NCBI GenBank assembly: GCA_020431405.1
Contig: JAGQIK010000067.1
Coordinates: forward strand, 1-53,400
DNA: 53,400 nt
Direction: 5' to 3'
DNA from: Myxococcales bacterium
GTDB lineage: Bacteria > Myxococcota_A > Polyangia > GCA-2747355
The notes beneath the pieces are model-generated. The model had not been told where the DNA came from and ran no database searches. It saw only the letters and a program-made list of their open reading frames with translations. The number at the start of each line of letters is the position of its first letter. Position 1 is the first letter of the stretch. Of the stretch, positions 40,272 through 47,956 are shown in pieces. A program made the translations under genes and the position numbers.

Positions 40272-42614
40272 ATGACGGCGCGGCTCGAGGCCGGGACGCT
40301 CTTCGCGGACCGCTACGAAGTCGAGGCGATCCTTGGCGAAGGTGCCATGGGTGTGGTGGCGCAGGTGCGCGACCGGGCCGTCGGCGAGCGCGTCGCGCTC
40401 AAGCTGCTGCGCTGTGCGGCGCTCGGCGAGCGCGAGGCGGTGGCGCGTATGCGGCGCGAGGTGCGGCTGACGCGGCGCATCACGCACCGCAACGTGATCC
40501 GCATCCACGACATCGGCGAGGTCGGCGACGATCTGTTCCTGACGATGGAGCTGGTGCAGGGCGGCGACCTCGATCGCTGGCTCGCCGGTCGTGACGGACG
40601 CGCGCGCGGCGAGGACATCGAGGGCGTGATCACGCAGGTCTGCGACGGCCTCGAGGCGGCACACGCGGCGGGTGTCGTGCACCGCGATCTCAAGCCGAGC
40701 AACGTGCTGGTAGCTGCGGACGACCGAGTGGTGCTCAGCGACTTCGGCGTGGCGCGCTCGCTGCTCGGCGAAGGCGACGCGGCGAAGACGGGCGGCGCCA
40801 TCGGGACGCCGCACTACATGGCCCCCGAGCAGCTGCGCGGTCAGAAGGTTGACGAGCGCGCCGACATCTACGCGCTCGGTTGCATGCTCTACGAGCTGTT
40901 TACCGGGCGCCTGCCGTTCGAGGCCAGCTCGCCGCTGCTCTGCGCCTTCGCGCGCCTCAACGACGACCCCGACGATCCGCGCGAGCACGCCGATTTGCCG
41001 CAGGCGCTGGCAGAGCTGATCACGAGCTGTCTGGCGCGCGAGCCCGACGCGCGCCCGGCCAGCGCGCGTGCGGTGCGCGAGGCGTTCGAGCGCTGTCGCG
41101 GCGGTACCCCGGAGCTGCCGTCGACGATGCCCATCGTGCGGCCGGCCACGCTCGAGGGCGAGCAGACCGGCGCGCGCGAACAGCGCGAGGCGCAGGCGTG
41201 GGCCAACGCACCGACGCTGCGCCAGCGCGATCTGAAGCTCGCCGTGTTGCCGCTGCGGGCGCGCGGCGATGCCTCCGTCGAGGAGCTCGCCGAGCAGGTC
41301 AGCGAGGAGATCGTCGACGTGATCAACCTCATGCCGGGCGTGCGCGTGCTCGGCATCCCCGCCACCGAGCGCTTTCGAGACACGCGCGACCCGGGGTCGG
41401 TGGGCAGTGAGCTCGACGTCCACATGGTCGTCGATGGTCGCATCGACGGTGGCGAAACGCGCACGCGGCGGCTGGTGGTGCGCCTGCTCGACGTGGCGAG
41501 CGGCGAGCAGCTCTGGCACGGGCGTTTTGTTGTTGATCTCGACGACCTGCTCGGCGCCGACGCGGCGCTGCTTCTGGCGTGGCGTGGTGCCGACGCCCTG
41601 CGCCACCAGCTAACGGTCGAGCGCGCCGGCGTCTCGAACATTACGCGCCGCGCCTACGAGATCGCGCGCGAGGAGATGCGCCGCTACAACTTCACGGCGG
41701 CGGCGGCGCGCTTCGCCGAGTGCTTCGAGCAATCCCCTGGCTTCGTCCAAGCGCTGGTGGGACGCGGCCAGGCGCTCGCGTCGCGCTGGCTCGCGTCGGA
41801 CGACGGGACGCTCGAGGTGGCGCGCCCGATGATCGAGCGCGCCGTGAGCGAGGCGCCCGATCTGGCGGAGGCGCATAACGCGGCGGCGGTCATCGCGGCC
41901 CACGACGGGCGCTTTCACGACGTGATGGCGCACCTGCAGCGCGCGAGCACGCTGGCGCCGGCCTACGCCGAGGCGATGTCGCAGCGCGCGCTCTACGAGT
42001 GCGAGGCCGGGCGCGTCGACATCGGCATCGCGCGCGCGCGGCGTGCGCACGCGCTCGAGCCGACGCTGCTGCAGCCGCTGGTGGTGCTCGCGCGCACGAC
42101 GGCGATGTTGGGGCGCTTCGACGAGCACGCCGAGTGGGTCGCCCGCGCCGAGCGCGCCGGACACGGCAACGTCGCGGCGTTTCTCGTCTCGCGGCTGCGC
42201 ATCGCGGGGTGGCGGCGCGACCACGCCGTGATCGACGAGGTCATCGATCGTCTGCCGCTGGTGCAGCGACAGTACCGTCAGATGGTCGAGGCGCTGGCGC
42301 GTGCGCTGCGCGGCGATTTGACGCCGCGGGCTTATGGCCCGGTGCTCGAGCAAATCATCGGCGGCATCCCCAATCAGCGCATGGTGCTGCTGGTGCGCTC
42401 CATCGCCGTCGAGCTGTGCTGCCTCGGCGACGATCAGGCGCAGGCGCTCGCGGTGGCGGCGCCGCTGCGCGAGGCGCCGTTCATCGACGTGACCTGGCTC
42501 GAGCGCTGTCCGGTGATCGAGTCGATCCGCGACCACGAGCTGATGCGCGAGCTTCGGCGCGTGGCGCAGCGGCGCGCCGAGGTCTTCTGGTCGGCACCGC
42601 CGGCGATGATCTGA
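40272..42614 (+). CDS. Ser/Thr protein kinase with TolB-like and TPR domains (paralogue)
   Basis: 780 aa. All kinase signatures are present: GEGAMGVVAQV, VALKLLR, HRDLKPSNVLVA, LSDFGVARSL and GTPHYMAPEQLRG, so it should be active. The following region is a TolB/FlgO-like domain similar to the upstream kinase but more divergent (LAVLPLRARGDASVEELAEQ, MVVDGRIDGGETRTRRLVVR), and the rest are TPRs (SPGFVQALVGRGQALASRWL). Sequence and layout show the two kinases arose by duplication. There is no predicted membrane span. It ends 8 bp before the convergent PPC-domain lipoprotein gene. Confidence 0.93.
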   Translation: MTARLEAGTLFADRYEVEAILGEGAMGVVAQVRDRAVGERVALKLLRCAALGEREAVARMRREVRLTRRITHRNVIRIHDIGEVGDDLFLTMELVQGGDLDRWLAGRDGRARGEDIEGVITQVCDGLEAAHAAGVVHRDLKPSNVLVAADDRVVLSDFGVARSLLGEGDAAKTGGAIGTPHYMAPEQLRGQKVDERADIYALGCMLYELFTGRLPFEASSPLLCAFARLNDDPDDPREHADLPQALAELITSCLAREPDARPASARAVREAFERCRGGTPELPSTMPIVRPATLEGEQTGAREQREAQAWANAPTLRQRDLKLAVLPLRARGDASVEELAEQVSEEIVDVINLMPGVRVLGIPATERFRDTRDPGSVGSELDVHMVVDGRIDGGETRTRRLVVRLLDVASGEQLWHGRFVVDLDDLLGADAALLLAWRGADALRHQLTVERAGVSNITRRAYEIAREEMRRYNFTAAAARFAECFEQSPGFVQALVGRGQALASRWLASDDGTLEVARPMIERAVSEAPDLAEAHNAAAVIAAHDGRFHDVMAHLQRASTLAPAYAEAMSQRALYECEAGRVDIGIARARRAHALEPTLLQPLVVLARTTAMLGRFDEHAEWVARAERAGHGNVAAFLVSRLRIAGWRRDHAVIDEVIDRLPLVQRQYRQMVEALARALRGDLTPRAYGPVLEQIIGGIPNQRMVLLVRSIAVELCCLGDDQAQALAVAAPLREAPFIDVTWLERCPVIESIRDHELMRELRRVAQRRAEVFWSAPPAMI

Positions 42615-42622
42615 TCGATGAT

Positions 42623-43549
42623 CTAGCGCTTGGTTACCGCGACCTCGATGTCGAAGGTCGTGGCGTCGGGTGCGATGTTTTCGATGATGACGTGGTAGGT
42701 GTCGTTGAAGGGCAGCTTGCCGCCGAGCATCGAGTCGGCTTGTCCGGCGACGAGGTCGTCGTTGGTGCCGAGCCACTTCTTGTTCGAGACGGCGAACAGC
42801 GACAGCCGCGTGTCGACACTCGACGACGGCGTGAGCCGGCGCGCGTAGACGGTGGCATCGACCTCGTCGCCGGCGGCGGCGCTGAACGAAAAGACGCGCA
42901 CGACGCCGGGCGGGCTGAGCTGCGCCTTGACGCGCGGCCCGTCGACCGTGACGGCGATGGGCGCGCGGGTCAGCTCGTTGACCGTCAGCTGGTAGGTCAT
43001 ACTCGGATCGCCGACGCCGGCCGGGCTGCTGCCGGTATTGCGTTGGTCGCGCACGGCGACGAACACGGTCTTGGTCTCGAGGGTGTAGTACTCGCCGGTT
43101 TGTGCGCCGGTTCCTGCCACGACGGCGGGCGGCGTGCCCTCGGCGAAGATCGCCAGGTGCGGTTGCAGCGAGCTGCCGCCGCCGGGCGTGACGGTGACGG
43201 TCAAGCGCTGGCCAGCGGCGCCGGTGATGGCGAAGACGTCGGCGTCGTTGGCGCTGCCGATGGCGCCGTTGACGATCGCCGGCACGCTGATGGCGTTGAC
43301 CTCGCTGGTCTGCTTGCCATCGTTGGGCTCGACCTCGTTTTGCGGCGTGGGCCCGCTGTCGGCGGCCGGTCCGTCGGGGCTCGCGCCATCGTCGCCGCTG
43401 TCGGCGGCCGGTGGCTGGTCGGGCTGCGCGCCGTCGCCGGGCGCGGTCTCGCTGGCGCGCGCGTCGGCGGCATCGGGCTGGGGAGCTGGGCTGCTGTCGG
43501 AGCAGCCGGCGAGCAGGAGGATGGTGAGGAGGCCGGGTAGGGTACGCAT
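42623..43549 (-). CDS. PPC-domain-like lipoprotein
   Basis: 308 aa. The lipobox LLAGC ends the signal peptide, followed by an about 55-residue Asp/Pro/Gly/Ala linker. The segment NEVEPNDGKQTSEVNA then GAIGSANDADVFAITGAAGQ is the start of a bacterial pre-peptidase C-terminal (PPC) beta domain; a second similar sandwich follows (VRVFSFSAAAGDEVDATVYA ... NDDLVAGQADSML). PPC domains mediate binding or export on extracellular proteins. No catalytic residues are seen. The ATG lies within a hairpin and no clear ribosome binding site precedes it (see the feature at 43540). It follows the AgmX-like gene by 35 bp on the same strand. Confidence 0.85.
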   Translation of the reverse strand: MRTLPGLLTILLLAGCSDSSPAPQPDAADARASETAPGDGAQPDQPPAADSGDDGASPDGPAADSGPTPQNEVEPNDGKQTSEVNAISVPAIVNGAIGSANDADVFAITGAAGQRLTVTVTPGGGSSLQPHLAIFAEGTPPAVVAGTGAQTGEYYTLETKTVFVAVRDQRNTGSSPAGVGDPSMTYQLTVNELTRAPIAVTVDGPRVKAQLSPPGVVRVFSFSAAAGDEVDATVYARRLTPSSSVDTRLSLFAVSNKKWLGTNDDLVAGQADSMLGGKLPFNDTYHVIIENIAPDATTFDIEVAVTKR

Positions 43550-43571
43550 AGCGGCGAACTATGCGTTACCC
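43540..43571 (-). promoter_or_regulatory. Hairpin enclosing the PPC lipoprotein start codon
   Basis: GGGTACGCATA (43540-43550) pairs with TATGCGTTACCC (43560-43571), 11 pairs with a single bulged base and a 9-nt loop. On the transcript the AUG (43549-43547) is in the 3' arm of the stem. No Shine-Dalgarno sequence is evident upstream, so the structure could limit initiation. Confidence 0.5.
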
Positions 43572-43584
43572 GACGGGGCGTCGT

Positions 43585-44499
43585 CTAGCGCAGGCGGAAC
43601 GGATAGCTGACGCTGATCGGCACGCCGGAGAACTGCGGGAACGAGGCCTTGCGCACGGCGTCGGAGACGCAGGTGCCGGTGGGCGTGCGCGCGAAGCGCC
43701 CGGTGACGCGCGCGCGCGCCGTGCCGCTCGGCGAGATGGTGATCTTGGTGAAGACGAAGCCGGGTACGTGGTAGCGCTCGTAGCAGCGCGACACCGCGCC
43801 GAAGACTTGTCCACGCATCACGTGTTGGATCTGTCGCCGCTCGAGCGTCTTGGGCAGCCCGCTCGCGGCCTTGGCAACCTCGCGCTTCTTCGGACCATCC
43901 ATCCCATCGATCAACCGCTCGAGCTCGCCCTTGGGCTTGGCCGCTACCGCAACCTTGGTCTCGGTCTTGGCCTTGGTTTTGGCCTTGGCCTTGGCCTTGG
44001 TCTTGGCCTTGGCCTTGGCCTTGGCCTTGGTCTTGGTCCTAGACTTAGGCGCAGACACGGCCTCACCCATCGAAGGCACCACCACGACGCGCGCCTCGCG
44101 CTTGTCCTTCTTCAGCGGCACGAACACGCGCAACCCGACCTCGCCGCCGCGCTGCGCCACGGGCCACACCAGCTCCGCCGGCCCCTCGCCGTGTGTGACG
44201 ACGGCCACAGCGGCGAGCGCTACGGTGGTGACGACCATCACAGAGAAGCCGCCGACGAGCGCAGCAAGCCTCGGGTTGAAGCGTCGCGGTGCAGCAGGCG
44301 CGAGCACCGCAGGCGCCGGCGTGAGGTCAGCGCGCGGGAGCAGCGAAGGCGCCGCGTCGAGGTCGAGCGAGGCGAGCAGGTCATGGCTGCGGGTGTTTTG
44401 GATCGGCGTCGAAGGGCTGGTGGGTGTCTTGGCGATGGCGACGAGGTCGTCGAGGCGAAAGAGAGTCGAGTCGTCGCGGCTTTCGGGTCGGTTCGTCAT
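43585..44499 (-). CDS. AgmX/TonB-like membrane protein with Lys-Ala linker
   Basis: 304 aa from an ATG with AGGAG 7 nt upstream. One membrane span near residues 92-118 (LAALVGGFSVMVVTTVALAA) separates a cytoplasmic N-terminus from a periplasmic region. Then comes a KTKAKAKAKAK-type basic spacer, as in TonB and energy-transducing proteins. The C-terminus (about 220-304) matches the AgmX/PglI-type domain of myxobacterial motility proteins: GQVFGAVSRCYERYHVPGFV, KITISPSGTARARVTGRF, and CVSDAVRKASFPQF then YPFRL, with two conserved Cys. A role in energy coupling or envelope complexes is inferred. No ExbB/ExbD gene is in the window. Confidence 0.82.
   Translation of the reverse strand: MTNRPESRDDSTLFRLDDLVAIAKTPTSPSTPIQNTRSHDLLASLDLDAAPSLLPRADLTPAPAVLAPAAPRRFNPRLAALVGGFSVMVVTTVALAAVAVVTHGEGPAELVWPVAQRGGEVGLRVFVPLKKDKREARVVVVPSMGEAVSAPKSRTKTKAKAKAKAKTKAKAKAKTKAKTETKVAVAAKPKGELERLIDGMDGPKKREVAKAASGLPKTLERRQIQHVMRGQVFGAVSRCYERYHVPGFVFTKITISPSGTARARVTGRFARTPTGTCVSDAVRKASFPQFSGVPISVSYPFRLR
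43970..44043 (-). repeat. Hexanucleotide array encoding the Lys-Ala/Lys-Thr linker
   Basis: About a dozen imperfect copies of CTTGGC/CTTGGT (+ strand) lie in series. On the coding strand each copy is AAG GCC or AAG ACC, giving the Lys-Ala/Lys-Thr spacer. The 6-bp unit keeps the frame, so slippage would change linker length only. Confidence 0.88.
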
Positions 44500-44706
44500 A
44501 TGCGGCTCCTGCTTAATCCACTCACGAGCAATAGACACGGCTGGCGGGACACCCCCTTGGATCTCTTTCGGCCAGCCACCTGCGCCGCGCTCGGCGGCAG
44601 GCGACATTTTTGTTGTACGGATCAATACGCCGTTGGGTTTGCGCAGGAACAAAGATCGGTGGGATACGGTAGGCGGACGTGCGCCTGCGCAGATGGCGGG
44701 AGGAGA

Positions 44707-45489
44707 CTACTTGGCGCCGCGTCCGCGCGTGGCTACGGCTTGCAGCTGCTCGGGCGTGCCGAGCAGCGTCAGCTGCAGGGAGGTCTCGAGCGCCAGCGCC
44801 TGTTCGGGCGCGAGCCGCGGCGCCCGCTCGAGCAGCCGCTTGGCGGCGCGCACGGCGCTCGGCGATCTGCCGGCGATCTCGCGCGCGGTCGCGAAGGCGG
44901 CGGCGAGCGGATCGTCGGCCACCGCGGTGACGAGACCGAGCTCGGCGGCACGCTCGCCCGAGATCACGCGGCCGGTGTAGACCAGCTCCTTGAGGCGGTC
45001 GAGCGGCATGAACGGCAGCAGCGTCTGCGTGATGGCCATGTCGGGGATCAGCCCGTACTGGATCTCCATCACGCTCAGCTGCGCGTCGCGCGCCGCGTAA
45101 CGGACGTCGGCGCCGAGGGCGATCTGCAGGCCGCCGCCGAAGACCGCGCCGTGAAGCGCGGCGATGACTGGTACGGAGAGCTCGCGCCACTGAAGCGCCA
45201 CGCGCTGCGCGCGGTTGCCCTCCGCGCCGGTGGGGCGAGCGAGCAGTCGCGGCGCCACTTCGGGCGACGCCATGAAGGACTTGAAGTCGAGACCCGCGCA
45301 GAACGCCGGTCCATCGCCGCTGAGCACCACGGCGCGCAGGCTGTCGTCACGCGCGAGTGTCTTGGCGGCGTCGAGGATCGCCTCGAACATGGCGAGGTCG
45401 AGGCCGTTGCGCTTTTCGGGGCGCGAGAGGCGCACGTGCGTGACGCCGTCGTCGCCGCGCTCGATGTTGACGCGTTCGGAGTGGGACAT
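44707..45489 (-). CDS. Enoyl-CoA hydratase/isomerase (crotonase) family protein
   Basis: 260 aa. The crotonase fold is recognised from THVRLSRPEKRNGLDLAMFE, the oxyanion segment LSGDGPAFCAGLDFKSFMAS (AGxD), and PVIAALHGAVFGGGLQIALG (GGG loop) and ADVRYAARDAQLSVMEIQYG. The hydratase catalytic Glu positions read GGLQIAL and MEIQYGL, so the reaction may be an isomerase or hydrolase type rather than hydration. It starts 22 nt after the HTTM gene stop and may be the distal gene of that operon or independent. The 207-bp gap downstream to the AgmX-like gene shows no gene; it holds only a GC-rich stem without T run (about 44579-44602). Confidence 0.9.
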   Translation of the reverse strand: MSHSERVNIERGDDGVTHVRLSRPEKRNGLDLAMFEAILDAAKTLARDDSLRAVVLSGDGPAFCAGLDFKSFMASPEVAPRLLARPTGAEGNRAQRVALQWRELSVPVIAALHGAVFGGGLQIALGADVRYAARDAQLSVMEIQYGLIPDMAITQTLLPFMPLDRLKELVYTGRVISGERAAELGLVTAVADDPLAAAFATAREIAGRSPSAVRAAKRLLERAPRLAPEQALALETSLQLTLLGTPEQLQAVATRGRGAK

Positions 45490-45510
45490 GCGATTTCGCC
45501 TCGGCTGGAG

Positions 45511-46893
45511 TCAGCGCGAGCTTAGCGCAACGCGGCGGTCGAGCGGCACGATCCAGGGCTTTGCCGCGAAGCTCCAGCTCGCGCGCGAGAGGTCGACGCC
45601 AGGGTCGATGAAGCGCTGGCGCCGCCGGCCGTTGAGCGAGGCGTAGGCGTCGGCGGTCACGCGGGCGACCTTTACGCCGCGCCGCTCGAAGTCGCGTCGG
45701 ATGTGCCGCGCCAGCTGTGCGATGAGGTCGGGCTCGCCGGCCATCACCGTGATCTGCAGCGGCGTCAGGTAGCGGCAGGGCGAGACCTCGTAGCGCCGGC
45801 CGTCGCGCGTGTCGTGCACGGTGAAACGCACGTCGCCGCGCTTTTCGATGATCATCACGTGCCAGCTGAAGCGAAAGCCTTGGTCGGTCCAGAGGTGATT
45901 GCCGCGATAGAGATGGTGGCGCAGCGGCAAGAGCAGCTGCAGCGCGAAGTGCAGCGCCAGCAGCGCCAGCAGCGCGCGCGAAAGCGGCGCCGGCGTCGCG
46001 CTCGGCATCGCTCGCGGCACGAGCGCACGGGCACGAGGAAAAAAGCGCCGCGGCCAGTCGGGCGAAAAGAAGATCGGCGCCAGCGCGATCATGACCCACG
46101 GGAAGATGCCGATCTCGAACAGCGCCCACGTCATCACGTGAAAGCCGAGCACGGCGGCGTAGGCGAGCGCGCGCGTGCGGCGCCAGCACAGCGCGAAGGG
46201 CACGAGCAGATCGAAGAGCGCACCGCCCCAGGCGAACAGGTAGGGTGCTTCCGGTCGCACGAGAAACGCGCCGACTAGCGGCACGTCGCCGCGCGCCGCG
46301 AGCCAGCTCCTGAGCGGCTCGGCGCGAAGCAGCCAGTCGCCCTGCAGCTTGGCGACGCCAGCGAAGAAATAGACCACGCCGAGCTGAAGCTGCAGCGTGA
46401 CGAGACACCAGCGCGGCAGCGTCTGCGCGCAGGCGATGCCGCGGCGCGCGCGACGCCAGGCGTCGACGCTGTAGACGCGGCCGAGGGGCATCAAGACCAG
46501 TAGCGCCGCGAGCACGCTGACCAGGTAGTAGTGGTTGAGATAGAGCGTGCGGTCGACGAGCTCGATGTACGTGAACGTCAGCAGCAAGACGAGCGCCGAG
46601 AGGCGGTAGAGCAGGCCGATGGCGACGAACAGGCCCGACAGCGCCAGCGCGCCGAACATCGCGTAGAGCGCCCAGCGCGGCGGGGCGCTGACCCATTCGA
46701 AGCCGTAGTACTTGAAGTGCAACGCGGGCGCGACGTAGAGACGCTCGATCCAGCCGTAGGCGATGAAGCGGATCGCCGCGACCGCGACGACGACGCCGAA
46801 GGCGGCGCGAAAGAGCGCCATCGACGCGCCGTGCACCGGCGCTGCGAGCCACGCGCGCAGCGTCTCGCGCTTGCTTTGCCGCTCAGTCGCCAT
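45511..46893 (-). CDS. HTTM / vitamin K-dependent gamma-carboxylase-like membrane protein
   Basis: 460 aa, starting 11 bp inside the end of the imelysin gene. Family signature segments are clear: RTLYLNHYYLVSVLAALLVL, QLQLGVVYFFAGVAKLQGDW, GALFDLLVPFAL, FHVMTWALFEIGIFPWVMIA and FSWHVMIIEKRGDVRFTV, all as in HTTM proteins related to vitamin K gamma-glutamyl carboxylase. The Lys in the FAGVAKLQ segment corresponds, by my reading, to the catalytic Lys of the human enzyme, so an oxidative membrane chemistry is possible. About six to eight membrane spans precede a soluble C-terminal domain. It is the fourth gene of the Fur-type operon; its substrate is unknown. Confidence 0.88.
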   Translation of the reverse strand: MATERQSKRETLRAWLAAPVHGASMALFRAAFGVVVAVAAIRFIAYGWIERLYVAPALHFKYYGFEWVSAPPRWALYAMFGALALSGLFVAIGLLYRLSALVLLLTFTYIELVDRTLYLNHYYLVSVLAALLVLMPLGRVYSVDAWRRARRGIACAQTLPRWCLVTLQLQLGVVYFFAGVAKLQGDWLLRAEPLRSWLAARGDVPLVGAFLVRPEAPYLFAWGGALFDLLVPFALCWRRTRALAYAAVLGFHVMTWALFEIGIFPWVMIALAPIFFSPDWPRRFFPRARALVPRAMPSATPAPLSRALLALLALHFALQLLLPLRHHLYRGNHLWTDQGFRFSWHVMIIEKRGDVRFTVHDTRDGRRYEVSPCRYLTPLQITVMAGEPDLIAQLARHIRRDFERRGVKVARVTADAYASLNGRRRQRFIDPGVDLSRASWSFAAKPWIVPLDRRVALSSR

Positions 46894-47956
46894 CGTTGTT
46901 GCTCAGCGTGACCTTGACGTCGAGCGCCGGCGCGACCTCGGTGACAAACGTCTGGCGCAGCGTGCGCGCGGCCTCGTAGATCGGCTCGACCTTGGCCGGC
47001 GCGTCGACCATCAGCACGCCGAGCGGCATCGTCACGCCAGCGAGCAGCGCGTCGAGCCCGTCGATCTGCGTGCGCACGTCGCTCGCCACGGCGGGTCGCA
47101 GCTGTGCAACGAGCGCCTGCAGCGTGTCGGGGCCTTTGGCGCCGGCGCCGTAGCTCTTGCTGATGCCCTCGAGCGTGCCGCGCGCGTCGGCGATGCTGCT
47201 CTCGGCGCGCGGCGACTCGACCAGCTCGGCCTGCACGAAGCCGGCAGACTTGCCCAGCGGCACGCCGATCTTCTTGCTCACGATGAGCTCGACGCTGGCG
47301 ATGAGGTGGTTGATCCAGTCGTCGTAGGCGCGCCGCCCGACGCTGTAGCGCGTGCTCGTGGCGCTGCCGGCCTGGCGCAGCTCGTCGGCGAAGCTGTCGC
47401 GCCACGCGCTGCGCAGCTTGCCCGCGGCGCGCGCCAGCGCCTTGCCGAGCGCCTCGGTGTAGCCGCAGCGCTTGCTGTCGGCCTGCGCCACCAGCACAGC
47501 GGCGTCGTCTCCACCGATGTCGCCGAAGAGCAGCACCTCGAGCGCCGGCAGCCCCTTGGACGAGACGCCGAGCTTGTCGATGGCCGCGTCGTCGAGGCTC
47601 GTCGTCTCGGCGATGGCCTTTTCCACCGTGTCGGGGCGCGCGGGCCAGAAGTCGACGTCGACGCTGATGCCGTCGTCGTCGGCGGGGCCGAAGCCGTAGG
47701 CCTGGGTGTGTTTGTAGGCGAGCCGCGCGTCGAGCCACGCCTGCTGTGCCGCGTAGAGCGTGGTCTGCGAGACCGACGCGCACAGCGCGCTGACGGCTGT
47801 CTTCAGCGCGTCGGCTTTGTCGACGAACGCGTCGAGCCCGGGCAGCACGACCTCGTCGACCAGCTGCGCCAGCACGAGGCGGCGCTGCTCGAAGCCGGGG
47901 CCGGAAGAGGAGCAAGCGCTGGCGAGCAGCACCAGCGCGACGAACAGGTGTTTCAC
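46883..47956 (-). CDS. Imelysin-family lipoprotein (second copy)
   Basis: 357 aa from a GTG overlapping the previous stop (GTGA), giving a lipoprotein signal VKHLFVALVLLASAC. Imelysins are periplasmic or outer-membrane four-helix proteins of iron uptake. Typical segments are AAQQAWLDARLAYKHTQAYG, VDFWPARPDTVEKAI, ALEVLLFGDIG and YDDWINHLIASVELIVSKKI. The GxHxxE motif of classical imelysins reads GLPALE, with Pro for His. It is encoded between the di-haem protein and the HTTM gene and is clearly paralogous to the first-gene imelysin in role though not close in sequence. Confidence 0.88.
   Translation of the reverse strand: MKHLFVALVLLASACSSSGPGFEQRRLVLAQLVDEVVLPGLDAFVDKADALKTAVSALCASVSQTTLYAAQQAWLDARLAYKHTQAYGFGPADDDGISVDVDFWPARPDTVEKAIAETTSLDDAAIDKLGVSSKGLPALEVLLFGDIGGDDAAVLVAQADSKRCGYTEALGKALARAAGKLRSAWRDSFADELRQAGSATSTRYSVGRRAYDDWINHLIASVELIVSKKIGVPLGKSAGFVQAELVESPRAESSIADARGTLEGISKSYGAGAKGPDTLQALVAQLRPAVASDVRTQIDGLDALLAGVTMPLGVLMVDAPAKVEPIYEAARTLRQTFVTEVAPALDVKVTLSNNDGD

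Noticed and set aside
44579-44602. GC-rich stem as terminator in the gap before the AgmX-like gene
   Set aside because: The T run lies on the + strand side, where no + strand gene ends; no T run follows in the - direction.
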